From Chryseobacterium sp. ZHDP1 (GTDB taxonomy: Bacteria > Bacteroidota > Bacteroidia > Flavobacteriales > Weeksellaceae): 64,000 bases of DNA. Shown in pieces: positions 42,669 through 52,915 of the stretch; the first letter of the stretch is position 1, and each line of letters opens with the position of its first letter. The DNA lies in NCBI RefSeq assembly GCF_018603435.1, contig NZ_CP075682.1:2170001-2234000 (forward strand). The letters are read 5' to 3'. The notes below the pieces were generated by a model that was not told the origin of the DNA, made no database searches, and saw only the letters and a list, made by a program, of their open reading frames with translations. A program made the position numbers and the translations under genes.

Positions 42669-42692
42669 GACTTTTGTATATTAATATATTTT

Positions 42693-44069
42693 TTAATTAT
42701 CCCACCAGACAGGAGCATATAAATCTCCTACAACTGTAGCATTAGTGTTCAAAGTTCGTTCAGATTTTGGAGTAATTAATCTAAGAGGAATTTTCTTTGA
42801 CTGACTACTTTGATTAGGTGTCAGGGCAGGAAAGCCTGTTCTTCTCCAATCGTTATACGGCTCCATAGTCGTAAACAATGCAATATACTTCTGAGTAATA
42901 ATATTTTGTAAGGTGACAGCTGCTGATGCTGTATTTGCAAATGTTGGATTATCTGCTCCCGTAACATCTACTAAAGAAGCGCTTACAGCAGCTTTCAATG
43001 CCGCCTGAGCAGCCGTTGTATTTCCTAATCTGAACTGAGCTTCTGCCTCTATAAATTTAATTTCACTATAACTAAATATTACATTGGGCGTACTTGCATT
43101 TCCAGAAAAATAATTTCCAAATGGTGAAGCATCAGTATCAGCATCTTCTGGAGCAGAACCTGAATAACCTGGTGGATTATGACTATCTAATCCTACAAAA
43201 TATGCAAGTCTTGGATCATTGTTATTTTTAAGAATATCTACAAAATATTTTCCCATAGACATGTAACCTGCTCTTTGGTTATTAAAACCATACCAAAGAT
43301 TCTGATTATTCCCTCCGTCAAAAGTTGCCACTAAATTATCACTTTTGGAAGTAAATGAGTTTTGAAGATAGTTTAATGCTTTCTGTGCAGCAACTGTACT
43401 TCCGTCTCTCTGTGTTAATCTTAAAGCATATCTTGCTTTTAATGCATACGCCAGCTTGTTCCATTTCGCTATATCTCCCCCATAAAAGATATCATTAGAA
43501 GAAGGTAAATACTTATTCGCACTTTGAGGTTTAGCAAAATCTGCAATTGCAATATCTAAATAAGACTGAATTTGAGAAATAACCTGTTGTTGAGTTTCAT
43601 ATTTAGGATTCAGGTTATTATTGCCTTGAAATGCCTGTGAAAACGGAACATCTCCCCAAGCATCGGTTGCATACCCCACATTCATAGCTAATAATACTCT
43701 TGCAACGCCATCATAATAGGGATTCTGAGCTCCAAATTGTGTAATAATCTGATTTAAATTAACTCCTGCCTGATAGATGTTGGTCCAATCTGTCTCAACA
43801 TCCGTTTCTGTTATAAAATAATTGGTATAATCTAATGACTGGAACTGATTTCCGTTTGTATGCTGTGTAAATAAACTCAAAGTTCTAGGAAGATTGCCCG
43901 TAGAATTAATAATAGTTCCTATTTCGCCCCCTGTTAATAAAGTAGTAGGAGTAGATAATTCCGTAGGACTATTGGGATTATCGTTAAACGTATCTATTTC
44001 GTGTTGGCAAGAATTTAAACTGAGTAGAGCAAACATCGCACTACCTATTATATATGTAAACTTTTTCAT
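42693..44069 (-). CDS. SusD/RagB family nutrient-binding outer membrane lipoprotein (operon 1)
   Basis: 458 residues. Lipoprotein signal MKKFTYIIGSAMFALLSLNSC with lipid Cys21. The remainder is a helix-rich, TPR-like SusD fold: FNDNPNSPTELSTPT, then VLLAMNVGYATDAWGDVPFSQAF (in parts) at about 130-152, a family hallmark, and the C-terminal AEAQFRLGNTTAAQAAL. As the lid protein of a SusC porin it captures a ligand (often glycan or peptide) and hands it to the TonB-dependent channel. The substrate cannot be identified, since no enzymes or regulators of a polysaccharide locus are adjacent. It lies 2 bases downstream of its susC. Confidence 0.9.
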   Translation of the reverse strand: MKKFTYIIGSAMFALLSLNSCQHEIDTFNDNPNSPTELSTPTTLLTGGEIGTIINSTGNLPRTLSLFTQHTNGNQFQSLDYTNYFITETDVETDWTNIYQAGVNLNQIITQFGAQNPYYDGVARVLLAMNVGYATDAWGDVPFSQAFQGNNNLNPKYETQQQVISQIQSYLDIAIADFAKPQSANKYLPSSNDIFYGGDIAKWNKLAYALKARYALRLTQRDGSTVAAQKALNYLQNSFTSKSDNLVATFDGGNNQNLWYGFNNQRAGYMSMGKYFVDILKNNNDPRLAYFVGLDSHNPPGYSGSAPEDADTDASPFGNYFSGNASTPNVIFSYSEIKFIEAEAQFRLGNTTAAQAALKAAVSASLVDVTGADNPTFANTASAAVTLQNIITQKYIALFTTMEPYNDWRRTGFPALTPNQSSQSKKIPLRLITPKSERTLNTNATVVGDLYAPVWWDN

Positions 44070-44071
44070 AA

Positions 44072-46987
44072 TTAAAATCCGAATTTAAATGTAAAATAAT
44101 AGCTTCTGGTATTTGGATTATTAAAATAATCGAAGCCCTGTGTATTGGATGCTGAACCAGCAAAGGAGTTTTCAGGATCTATCCCCTTATAATTAGTAAT
44201 AAGGAAAAGATTTCTGGCGCTTAAACTTAGTTCTGCATTCTTTACAAATGATAAGCCCATAGATTGTGAAAAAACTTTACTTAAATTGTAACTTAAGCTA
44301 ACATCTCTTAATCTTAACCAGTTAATATCTTTCTCAACTGCTGTTTCATTGGCACTACCTGAACCATCTCCCAAATAACTAACATAATACGTTTTATTGG
44401 AAATAGCTATATTATTTGGTGTACCGTCTTCTAAAACACCTGGTATTATGTATGTTCCCGTTCTATTATCTGCTGAAGCCTGCGTCATTCCTAATCTATT
44501 CAGTCTTGCTAAAGTACCATTCCAAATATCTCCACCTTTTCTAAAGTCTAATAAGAAACTTAATGATATATTTTTATATCTGAAATTATTTCTGAATCCG
44601 CCAGTCCAATCAGGATTAGGATTTCCGATTAACTGAGATTCAGAATTTAAAATAGGAAGACCATTAGAGCCAATTATTAAATTACCATTGTTATCTTTCT
44701 TGTATGAAGAACCATAAAAAATGCCCAGAGGCTGTCCCAAAGATATGGTTGGTGTTAGATTACCACTAAAGTAATCATTGCCCATAGCAGAATTATTTTG
44801 AACACCATTTAGATCTGTCACCTTATTTCTGTTAAGAGACCAATTTAGTGTAAAGTCCCAACCAAAATTTTCATTTTTTAGAATATCATAACCAAGACTT
44901 AGCTCTAGCCCTTTATTTTCTACTGTCGGTCCATTGGTATAATAACTTGAATATCCTGAAGAAGGTGCTATAGGAAGACGTATTAGCAAATCATAATTAG
45001 TAGACTTATAAGCACTAGCATTAAAATGAAGTCTTTTGAACATCTCCAACTCTAAACCAATTTCAAACTCTTTATTATGTTCTGGTTTTAAATTAGAATT
45101 TCTCAGCATTGTAGAAAAACCATAGGCTCCTACACTATTATATGGAGAAGTCAGTTGTGGACCAAATGAATCCGTAAAAAGAGGTGTTGTGTATGGGGTA
45201 ATTACATTATAGGAGAGTGGTGCTGCATAGGTACTTGCATACGACGCTCTAATTTTTCCTAAATTTACCCAATCCGGCAATCCTAGTGTTTTGTTAAATA
45301 GCCAAGAAGCTGACAAAGATGGATAAAAATAGGAATTATTTGCTTTTGGTAAAGCTGAATTCCAATCGTTTCTAGCTGTTGCCGTTAAATAAAACTGATC
45401 ATAAAAACCAAATTCTAATGATCCGAAAATCCCCCTTCTGATCTGTTTATAGTCACTGTTTTGAGCAGTAAATGTAGAGAAATTACTAAGATTATACTGA
45501 TTAATTTCAAGCATTGTTGATCCTATACTGTACTGATCATTAAAAAAAGTAGAATTAATCTGACCACCAATATTATAATTCATATTGATATGTTCTGTAA
45601 TATCAACCAAACCATTGAAAATTAAGTCAAAATTGTATAAACTTTTGGTAAAAGTATCTATAATAACCTGCCCGGATCTGTCCCCCGTAGTATTTCCATT
45701 ACTAGAAAATGAATAATTTTGCTGTGCGTGAGTAGTAAAGGTATCCACGCCTGCTCTAATAGTTGCATTTAGCCATTTGCTGTAATTGTAATTGACATGT
45801 CCATTAAAAATTACTCGATTGGTTTCATCTTTATACGGATTATTGTAAACAGTATAAAATGGATTGTCGTATGCTGCAAAATAATTCTTATTATATCCTT
45901 GTGGCGTTTGATAATCTCTTACGTCATAAGTAGACGGCATTCTTAACAAAGAAAGCATTATACCAGACAAATTACTTCCTTTTTGAGCTCTAACTCCAGT
46001 GGTATTACTATAAAGAAAATCTGCTCCTGCTTTTAATTTATCTGTAAATTTATATTCGCTATTAATGTTGAAAGATGTTTTTTTCAGACTGGTATTTGGA
46101 ACAATCCCTGTCTGATCCAAATGGCCAAATGAAGCTCTGAAATTACCATTTTCTCCGCCTCCTGAAAGTGCTAAATTATAGTTATTAGTAACTCCGGTTT
46201 TATAAAAATTTTTAACATTATCATAAGATTTCAAACCTGGAACACTTGAAATTAATGGTCCCCAAGACTGATTGGTACCTGATGTTAAAGCCAACCCATC
46301 TGCTCCGTATTGAGCCGGAGCAATATAGGTAACACCATTAGTACCTGCTGCATAAGTCTTTTGAAGATCAATCATATTACTCAATTCGTCATAACCTACA
46401 GTAGTCGAAAAATCTACACCAATACCTTTTCTTTTTTTTCCTTTTTTAGAAACATAAATGATAACTCCATTTCTGGCTCCTTCACCGTATAATGCAGCGG
46501 CTGCACCTCCTTTTAGTACAGTTACACTTTCAATATCATCAGGATTAATATCAACCGCTCTGTTAGAATCATCAACACCTCCGATATTAGTTCCGGATCC
46601 TGCATTATTATTGTATGAGTTATCTATAATCTGTCCATCCAGCACAATTATAGGCTGGCTGCTAAGTTCTAGTGATTTCTGTCCTCTGATAACAATTCTA
46701 CTTGATGCCCCAGGAGTACCTGCCGTTCCGGTTACCTGTACACCTGCAACTTTTCCTGCTAATCCTTGAATTACGTTTGCTTCGCCAGACTTTTGCAAAT
46801 CTCCACCTCCAATCTGGGACGTTGCATATCCTAAAGCTTTTTTCTCTCTTTTAATACCGAGTGCAGTTACAACCACACCTTCAATTTCCTGTGTTCTTAC
46901 TGTATCACTCTTCTTCTTCTGAGCCATAGTTACAGCTAGAGATGAAGACAAAACAAGAACAAGAACACCTGCCGTCAGTTTTTTCAT
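44072..46987 (-). CDS. SusC/RagA family TonB-linked outer membrane protein (operon 1)
   Basis: 971 residues. Signal peptide MKKLTAGVLVLVLSSSLAVTMAQ, then almost directly the plug domain: EIEGVVVTALGIKREKKALG (TonB-box region), GLAGKVAGVQVTGTAGTPGASSRIVIRG (in parts) and the DGQIIDN loop, followed by a 22-strand barrel ending YYFTFKFGF. The usual N-terminal carboxypeptidase-D-like extension is missing. It imports ligands too large for porins using TonB energy, with the downstream SusD lid. An upstream 400-base AT-rich region with a 12-bp inverted repeat may carry its regulation. Confidence 0.93.
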   Translation of the reverse strand: MKKLTAGVLVLVLSSSLAVTMAQKKKSDTVRTQEIEGVVVTALGIKREKKALGYATSQIGGGDLQKSGEANVIQGLAGKVAGVQVTGTAGTPGASSRIVIRGQKSLELSSQPIIVLDGQIIDNSYNNNAGSGTNIGGVDDSNRAVDINPDDIESVTVLKGGAAAALYGEGARNGVIIYVSKKGKKRKGIGVDFSTTVGYDELSNMIDLQKTYAAGTNGVTYIAPAQYGADGLALTSGTNQSWGPLISSVPGLKSYDNVKNFYKTGVTNNYNLALSGGGENGNFRASFGHLDQTGIVPNTSLKKTSFNINSEYKFTDKLKAGADFLYSNTTGVRAQKGSNLSGIMLSLLRMPSTYDVRDYQTPQGYNKNYFAAYDNPFYTVYNNPYKDETNRVIFNGHVNYNYSKWLNATIRAGVDTFTTHAQQNYSFSSNGNTTGDRSGQVIIDTFTKSLYNFDLIFNGLVDITEHINMNYNIGGQINSTFFNDQYSIGSTMLEINQYNLSNFSTFTAQNSDYKQIRRGIFGSLEFGFYDQFYLTATARNDWNSALPKANNSYFYPSLSASWLFNKTLGLPDWVNLGKIRASYASTYAAPLSYNVITPYTTPLFTDSFGPQLTSPYNSVGAYGFSTMLRNSNLKPEHNKEFEIGLELEMFKRLHFNASAYKSTNYDLLIRLPIAPSSGYSSYYTNGPTVENKGLELSLGYDILKNENFGWDFTLNWSLNRNKVTDLNGVQNNSAMGNDYFSGNLTPTISLGQPLGIFYGSSYKKDNNGNLIIGSNGLPILNSESQLIGNPNPDWTGGFRNNFRYKNISLSFLLDFRKGGDIWNGTLARLNRLGMTQASADNRTGTYIIPGVLEDGTPNNIAISNKTYYVSYLGDGSGSANETAVEKDINWLRLRDVSLSYNLSKVFSQSMGLSFVKNAELSLSARNLFLITNYKGIDPENSFAGSASNTQGFDYFNNPNTRSYYFTFKFGF

Positions 46988-47351
46988 ATCACATTATATT
47001 TACTTATCACAAATTTGTATAATTTTATGATTAATACAAAACAATATGCCAGAAATTTAACAAAAACACATATAAAACAATTAATAATCTATAAAAAATC
47101 AACAAAATATGTTAAAAAAACTAAAATTAACAAATTTTATACAGTTTTAACATATTAAAGCTTTCTTAGATTCAAAAATCAAACTGGTATAAATCGAACA
47201 CAAATAAAAATAAAAATTAAACTCATTAAATCTGATAAACAACAACTTACATAAAATAAAAACGCATTTATCTCTTTTTATAAAGATTAAATACGATGTT
47301 TCGCATACATTTTATTGATGAGGAAACTAAAATTTTAACACTTAAAAATAA
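46988..47351. other. AT-rich intergenic region between the two SusCD operons
   Basis: No coding frame of note. It holds the presumed promoter of the first susC and one inverted repeat. I find no exact TAnnTTTG box. The start of this region includes runs such as ACAAATTTGTATAA, which are palindromic but weak. Confidence 0.4.
47106..47156 (-). promoter_or_regulatory. Inverted repeat upstream of susC of operon 1, candidate operator
   Basis: Perfect 12-bp arms AATATGTTAAAA (47106-47117) and TTTTAACATATT (47145-47156) with a 27-base spacer, 119 bases before the susC start at 46987. Non-coding, very AT-rich. Confidence 0.35.
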
Positions 47352-47375
47352 AAAAACCGCCCGAAGGCGGTTTTT
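47352..47375 (-). terminator. UUCG-loop terminator of the second SusCD operon
   Basis: On the minus strand AAAAACCGCC-TTCG-GGCGGTTTTT, 20 bases after the susD stop at 47395. Same core as the hairpin at 42651. Confidence 0.9.
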
Positions 47376-47394
47376 AGATATTATTTCAAATAGA

Positions 47395-48948
47395 TTAGTT
47401 TCTATTCCAGAAAGGAGTAAATTGATTTTTCACAAAAACATCTGCTTGGTTTACAACCGGTACATTTGCACTGTTTGTGTTATATTCTCTAGAAGGATAT
47501 ACTAATCTCCACGGCTTGTTCGGCTGAGTAGCCGTAAGAGCTAAAGGAGTTACAGGATAACCTGTTTTTAAATAGTTGATGTAAGTTTCCTGTGGTTTGA
47601 TGAAGTGTAAAGCAACCATTCTTTGATATTGAATTGCTGCAATATGACCATCAGATCCATTCCATCCATAAGGTTTAGTAGACAAAGAAGTCGTATAAGC
47701 AGTTGCCTGTGCAGCCGTTAAACCAAAGAATCTAAATGATGATACGATTGCTTGATTATAATGACCAACTGCATTTGTAAAGATTGCTGGATACAATTCT
47801 GCTGCTTCAGCTTGCAACAATTCAGACTCTGCAACACTCATTACTACTCCATCAATATTAGAATTGTCGACAAATGCAGTACCTTGAGCGTTAATCTGAC
47901 GGAACTTCCAACCTAATCGTGAAAAAGAAGCTTCTGTCGTTCCAGGAATCTGACCATCACCTTGAGTAATACCTCTAATAGTACCACCAACAGCTCGGTA
48001 CATACTTCCACGACGAGTATCAGTAGTTCCTGTAGTTTTAGCATTAGCTCCATTTAATAAACCTGCAAAGTGACTTGAAATATCAATAAGTCTATATCCT
48101 TGAATATTCTCAGTTTGCTGATCAAAATTTAAATAAGCATAATTTCTGATTAATGGATTTTGCTGTGCAGCAGTACCACTACCATAACCTGGATTAATTG
48201 TAGCATCTCCATCAGTTTCAGATAAGAATTGTGCTCCTTGTAAAGACTGAAGTTGAGCCGTTACAAAAGCTTTTATAGTAGCATCTGTAACTTTTGACTG
48301 TCTAAGTAATAATCTCAGCTTAATTGTATTAGCTAGTTTTACCCATTTAGTCATATCACCTGCAAAAATTTCATCTTCTGTACCTACCGCAAATTGAGGA
48401 TTACCAGTATTAATGCTAGTGATCGCATCATTGATCATCAATACTAAATTCTTGTAAATATCCTCACCCTTATCATACTTTGGAGTAAGATTCGCATCAC
48501 GCTTGAATGCATCAGAGAAAGGAGCGTCTCCAAAAAAATCTACAATATACTGCATTTCATTTGCCATTAAAATCTTCGCAATCGCAGCGTGATTAGAGTA
48601 CTGAGCAGCTTGTGGATTATTATAAATATTCGCATATCTACTCATTGCTATATAACTATTATTCCAAAAGTTATTTCCTCTGGTAAATGCTGAAGTTACC
48701 TGTAACTGATATTCAGCACTATAAGGAGAAGCAAAATAATAAATATTTCCAGCCCAGTTATTCATCCACACGTTGGATAATTCGAAAATATCTCCTACCT
48801 GCACATTATAGTTAGAAGTTTGAGCTGCACTTAAATATAAATTTGGAGTTACAGCCTCAACGCTAGGGTCGTTCGGCGAAATGTTATCATCAAGCTTACA
48901 AGAAGCAACTGATAATGCTGCTAACGCTATAAAAATATATTTTTTCAT
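47395..48948 (-). CDS. SusD/RagB family outer membrane lipoprotein (operon 2)
   Basis: 517 residues. Lipoprotein signal MKKYIFIALAALSVASC with lipid Cys17 followed by KLDDN, an acidic stretch similar to the Bacteroidota lipoprotein export signal for surface exposure. The SusD-like fold shows KILMANEMQYIVDFFGDAPFSDAFK (in parts) near 125-150 and TKWVKLANTIKLRLLLRQSK at about 205. The C-terminal YQRMVALHFIKPQETYINYLKTGYP is typical for the SusD/RagB 'starch-binding-associated' type. It probably binds the ligand for the SusC encoded 26 bases upstream. Ligand unknown. Confidence 0.9.
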   Translation of the reverse strand: MKKYIFIALAALSVASCKLDDNISPNDPSVEAVTPNLYLSAAQTSNYNVQVGDIFELSNVWMNNWAGNIYYFASPYSAEYQLQVTSAFTRGNNFWNNSYIAMSRYANIYNNPQAAQYSNHAAIAKILMANEMQYIVDFFGDAPFSDAFKRDANLTPKYDKGEDIYKNLVLMINDAITSINTGNPQFAVGTEDEIFAGDMTKWVKLANTIKLRLLLRQSKVTDATIKAFVTAQLQSLQGAQFLSETDGDATINPGYGSGTAAQQNPLIRNYAYLNFDQQTENIQGYRLIDISSHFAGLLNGANAKTTGTTDTRRGSMYRAVGGTIRGITQGDGQIPGTTEASFSRLGWKFRQINAQGTAFVDNSNIDGVVMSVAESELLQAEAAELYPAIFTNAVGHYNQAIVSSFRFFGLTAAQATAYTTSLSTKPYGWNGSDGHIAAIQYQRMVALHFIKPQETYINYLKTGYPVTPLALTATQPNKPWRLVYPSREYNTNSANVPVVNQADVFVKNQFTPFWNRN

Positions 48949-48974
48949 TGTAATAAAATTAATTAGTGAGTGAA

Positions 48975-51900
48975 TTAGAAAGTGATACTGATATTACCTC
49001 CATAAGTTCTTAGGTTAGGATACTGTGTAGCTGCATTTCCAATAAAACCAGCATAAGCACCATTTCCATCAAATCCTGTTTCAGGATCATCATAATTTCT
49101 GTTTTCTTTTGCAAATTTAATGAATGGATTTCTAGCTTGGAATCCAATAGTAAGCTCATTAATTTTAGAATTCCCTAATATCTTTTTATCAAATGTATAA
49201 GAAATAGCAATTTCACGAACTTTAAACGCTGTAGCATCCATTACAAAATTTTCACCTACAGAATTATAAGTAGCTCCTCCATAATGTTCTGATAAAGCTA
49301 ATGTAGGATTATAATTAGCACTATTAGGATTATTGTAAGTAGTTGCAAAAATAGGAACACTCGTGTTCGCAACGTAAGCACCATTCTGTAAGTATACAGA
49401 ATTCGGTATTACATAAGGTTTTGTTCTATCAAAAGCTGCAGATTCTTCAAGCTGACCTGAGAATGCCATCGAATTTTTAGTACCTGAATAGAATACGTGT
49501 CCTGTACGGTAATCAGCTGTTGCAGATAATGTAAAGCCTTTTACTTTTAATGAAGTTGTAAGACCTAAAATATATTTAGGTGTATTTCTTCCCAAAACGC
49601 TAAGCTGAGAATTAACCTGAGGTAAACCTGTAGCAGCATTTACAACGATTCTTCCTTGATCATCTCGAACGTAAGTTGTTCCTTTAATTACTCCAAATTT
49701 CTCACCTTCAACAGCAAAAATACCTACAGAAGAAGAAGAAAGTAGAGCAATCTCTTTTGCACCATCAGCCAATTTAGTAACTTTACTATAGCCACTTGTA
49801 AAGTTAGCTCCAATATCCCAACGTATATTTTTATTTTTGATTGGAACAAAATTAATATTCATCTCAATACCTCTTCCTTCCATATCTCCAACATTTCTCC
49901 ATTGTCCACTTAAACCTGTTGTACTAGATGTTGTTTGAAAAGTAATAAGATCGTCTGTTTTACTTTTATATACTGCTCCATCAAAAGTAATTCTATCATT
50001 GAATAATCCAAATGATAACCCTACTTCGGCTCTAGTCGTAAATTCAGGATTTAATGAACGATCTGTTACACTTGTTTGTGGCTGATAACTAATATATCCA
50101 CTACCAGCATATGGATATCCACCACCTACAGTAGCAACTGGATATAACTGATAATTCCCAATAGCTGAAATTCCTCCTGTTCTTTCTAATGCTGCATTAA
50201 CCTTCAAATAATTCAAAATTTTACCTCCAAAATCAAATGCTTTTGTCGGAATAAATGAAAGTGAAGCTGATGGGAAGAAATAAGAGAAATCATTATTTAC
50301 AGATAATTGTTTTAAACTTGAGTTCATCTCATATCTTCCTGCAGCGTTGAAGAATAAGTATTTTTTGTAAGATAAATCGATATTTCCTAAAAACGCATGA
50401 ACATTCGTGTGGAATTTTCTATTATTTAAAGTACTTGGCTGCGCCGGATTAGATAGATTTGGAATAGTATATAATCCCGGAATCAATAAACCTGTACCTC
50501 CAGCTTGGCTGTTTGTAGTTCTTCTGTCCTGATAGTTATGACCTACTGTAATATCTAAATTTAAATCCGTTGCGATATCATAATTTAAATTTAAAGTTAA
50601 ATCTCCATAATAGTTCTGTTGATTTACATTTGATTGAAAATAACTCGACTGAACATTAGGGAAAATTCCATCGTAAATTGGAGCTACTACATAACCATCA
50701 TTATAATTACTGCTTTCAGCATTATTAAAGCTCATGTTACCACGATATGATAAATTAATATGATCGTCAAACTTATAAGCAGCTGCACCAATTAGATTAA
50801 AATAATTCTGAATGGAATTAGATCTTATATGCTTTTGTCTAAAATATGGACTAGTATAATAAATATTCCAACCATATGCATTGTCTGAATAATCTTTAAA
50901 CTTCTCAATTGGAATATCTGACGCACTCTGAAGTAAGTCATGGTAAATTGTTGCATCAGCCTGAGAAGTTTTAGTTCTGATATAATTAATTTGACCGTCA
51001 AAAGACCATTTATTGATTTTGGTACCTCCTTTCATTAAAACGGAGTATCTACTTAATTTATCATTAGCCACAATAAATTCTTTCTCTAAACTTCCAAGAG
51101 TTAAACCAAAATACCCATTATTGTTACCTGTAGATACCGATAAAGTATTTTGGAAAATTGTACCCGTTTGGAAAAAATCTCTTACATTATCTTTACCATA
51201 AGGTGCAAAAGTTGACATAATTGAAGCTCCTTCATCACCAGTAGGATTATTGTCATTTGGATTCACTGTGATAAAACCATCTCCATCAAAATCATATAAA
51301 GGAACACCATATGGCTGCATTGTTCCTGCATATGCAGGATCATTGAATGCAGGACCCCATGCTCCATTTTCTACATTAACTTTTTTACCAAACCATCCTT
51401 GTCCATAGCTTCTTTGTCTTTTTGGTAAGAAAGCGACTGTTTCGAAATCTACAGAAGAGTTATAATTAATTCTTAATCCTCCGCTCGCAGTACCTCTTTT
51501 CGTAGTCACTACTACTACCCCATTAATACCCTGAGAACCATATATTGCTGCTCCACCGGCACCTTTTATAATATTTACAGATTCTATCAAATCAGGAGGT
51601 AGCTGAGCCAAAATGTTAGCACTAGAAATAACGTTATCGATAACAACTAAAGCTTCTTGGCTACCAGTAATTGTCGTAGGAGTTCTGATTACAATACTTT
51701 GAGATGAATTTACACTACTGTTTGTCTGATTAATTCTTACACCAGAAGCCTTACCTGCAATAGCACTGATTGCATTCGGGTTATTAGCAGCTTTTAACTG
51801 CTGATTGCTAATAATTTGCTGAGCTGTAGTAACTTCATCTTTTACTTTCAATCTTCCAGTTACTGGCTGAACGAAAACAACTTCTTCAATGTTTTGTGTT

Positions 51901-51995
51901 TTAATAGTATCTCTATTTCCTCTATTTTGGGCGTTAGCAACCGCAAAAGAAGATGATAAAACTACCAGTAGAACACTTGCTGTTAATTTCTTCAT
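48975..51995 (-). CDS. SusC/RagA family TonB-linked outer membrane protein (operon 2)
   Basis: 1006 residues. Signal peptide MKKLTASVLLVVLSSSFAVANAQ, close to that of the first susC. The plug follows at once (NIEEVVFVQPVTGRLKVKDEV, AIAGKASGVRINQTN, IKGAGGAAIYGSQGINGVVVVTTKRG in parts), then the barrel, ending YGGNISITF. It lacks the N-terminal carboxypeptidase-D-like extension seen in classic SusC. It is distinct in sequence from the first SusC beyond the signal, so it is a separate transporter rather than a recent duplicate. It faces the rnhB gene, with divergent transcription across a 118-base gap. Confidence 0.93.
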   Translation of the reverse strand: MKKLTASVLLVVLSSSFAVANAQNRGNRDTIKTQNIEEVVFVQPVTGRLKVKDEVTTAQQIISNQQLKAANNPNAISAIAGKASGVRINQTNSSVNSSQSIVIRTPTTITGSQEALVVIDNVISSANILAQLPPDLIESVNIIKGAGGAAIYGSQGINGVVVVTTKRGTASGGLRINYNSSVDFETVAFLPKRQRSYGQGWFGKKVNVENGAWGPAFNDPAYAGTMQPYGVPLYDFDGDGFITVNPNDNNPTGDEGASIMSTFAPYGKDNVRDFFQTGTIFQNTLSVSTGNNNGYFGLTLGSLEKEFIVANDKLSRYSVLMKGGTKINKWSFDGQINYIRTKTSQADATIYHDLLQSASDIPIEKFKDYSDNAYGWNIYYTSPYFRQKHIRSNSIQNYFNLIGAAAYKFDDHINLSYRGNMSFNNAESSNYNDGYVVAPIYDGIFPNVQSSYFQSNVNQQNYYGDLTLNLNYDIATDLNLDITVGHNYQDRRTTNSQAGGTGLLIPGLYTIPNLSNPAQPSTLNNRKFHTNVHAFLGNIDLSYKKYLFFNAAGRYEMNSSLKQLSVNNDFSYFFPSASLSFIPTKAFDFGGKILNYLKVNAALERTGGISAIGNYQLYPVATVGGGYPYAGSGYISYQPQTSVTDRSLNPEFTTRAEVGLSFGLFNDRITFDGAVYKSKTDDLITFQTTSSTTGLSGQWRNVGDMEGRGIEMNINFVPIKNKNIRWDIGANFTSGYSKVTKLADGAKEIALLSSSSVGIFAVEGEKFGVIKGTTYVRDDQGRIVVNAATGLPQVNSQLSVLGRNTPKYILGLTTSLKVKGFTLSATADYRTGHVFYSGTKNSMAFSGQLEESAAFDRTKPYVIPNSVYLQNGAYVANTSVPIFATTYNNPNSANYNPTLALSEHYGGATYNSVGENFVMDATAFKVREIAISYTFDKKILGNSKINELTIGFQARNPFIKFAKENRNYDDPETGFDGNGAYAGFIGNAATQYPNLRTYGGNISITF

Positions 51996-52113
51996 ATTTA
52001 AATTGATTATTTTTTATTATTTGCAAATATGTAAAACTTTCTTAAAGTAACCAAATATTTTGTTAAAAATCTTTAATATTGCATGATTTTACTTGGGTGA
52101 AATAGCGAAAATT

Positions 52114-52698
52114 ATGGATTTAATAAAAAAATGGTCGATTTTTTATGTTGAGGCAGGTTGCGATGAAGTGGGTCGAGGCTGTTTATCCGGACCTGTGGTC
52201 GCTGCTGCAGTAATTTTAGATGAGAATTTTAACCAAAATTTGGTTAACGATTCTAAAAAGTTAAATTTTAAGACTAGAATGGATCTTGACAGTTATATCA
52301 AAGATAATGTAAAAGATTACGCAATTGCAGAACTTTCTCCTGCTTTTATAGACCAGCACAATATACTGAATGCAAGTATTCATGCAATGCATCAGGCTTT
52401 GGATAAACTAATCATCAGACCGGAGCTGATTTTAGTAGACGGGAATAGATTTCATCCATACAATTTTATTCCTCATGAATGTATTATCAAAGGAGATTCT
52501 AAAGTATTATCAATTGCTGCGGCTTCTATTTTGGCAAAAAATTACAGAGACAAATTAATGATTGAGCTTCATGAAGAGCATCCTGAATACGGTTGGAACA
52601 CAAACTTTGGCTATGCTACTAAAAAACATCAGGAAGCGCTGATAAAATTCGGGCCGACAAAATATCACAGGCAGTCTTTCAGGTTGAAATATGACTAA
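52114..52698 (+). CDS. rnhB: Ribonuclease HII
   Basis: 194 residues from ATG 52114 (MDLIKKW). An in-frame TTG at 52093 is possible but unneeded. It removes ribonucleotides from DNA:RNA hybrids. Seen: the GCDEVGRGCLSGPV motif with D17 and E18, LVDGNRF near 105, DSKVLSIAAASILAKNYRD near 135-152, and YGWNTNFGYATKKHQEAL near 165. Together these are the catalytic carboxylates and substrate-loop residues of RNase HII. Length is normal. It stands alone and is followed by an IS element inserted after its stop codon. Confidence 0.95.
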   Translation: MDLIKKWSIFYVEAGCDEVGRGCLSGPVVAAAVILDENFNQNLVNDSKKLNFKTRMDLDSYIKDNVKDYAIAELSPAFIDQHNILNASIHAMHQALDKLIIRPELILVDGNRFHPYNFIPHECIIKGDSKVLSIAAASILAKNYRDKLMIELHEEHPEYGWNTNFGYATKKHQEALIKFGPTKYHRQSFRLKYD

Positions 52699-52726
52699 TA
52701 TTAAGGATTTAAAATAAAAGGTAATG

Positions 52727-52751
52727 TACTGAAAAATAGTTGGTGAAATTC
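52727..52751 (+). repeat. Left inverted repeat of the IS element
   Basis: TACTGAAAAATAGTTGGT plus GAAATTC. The first 18 bases match the right end perfectly in inverted orientation. Confidence 0.85.
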
Positions 52752-52854
52752 AGGATATATTTTAATAAATTATGGATGTTAATCCGAAGAGGACAAAAGC
52801 ACTGGTGGAGATCAACTTTTCAGCAATAGGATTAATGTTCAAAACGATAGTTTT

Positions 52855-52876
52855 AAGGTGAGGTTTCCCTCACCTT
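52855..52876 (+). terminator. Hairpin inside the IS left end, possible barrier to incoming transcription
   Basis: AAGGTGAGG-TTTC-CCTCACCTT followed by TTCG, located between the left inverted repeat and the 3' end of the transposase gene. It can end rnhB readthrough or the transposase message. Confidence 0.55.
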
Positions 52877-52915
52877 TTCGTTTATTATCGGATGAACCTT
52901 ATGGCTAAAAAAACT

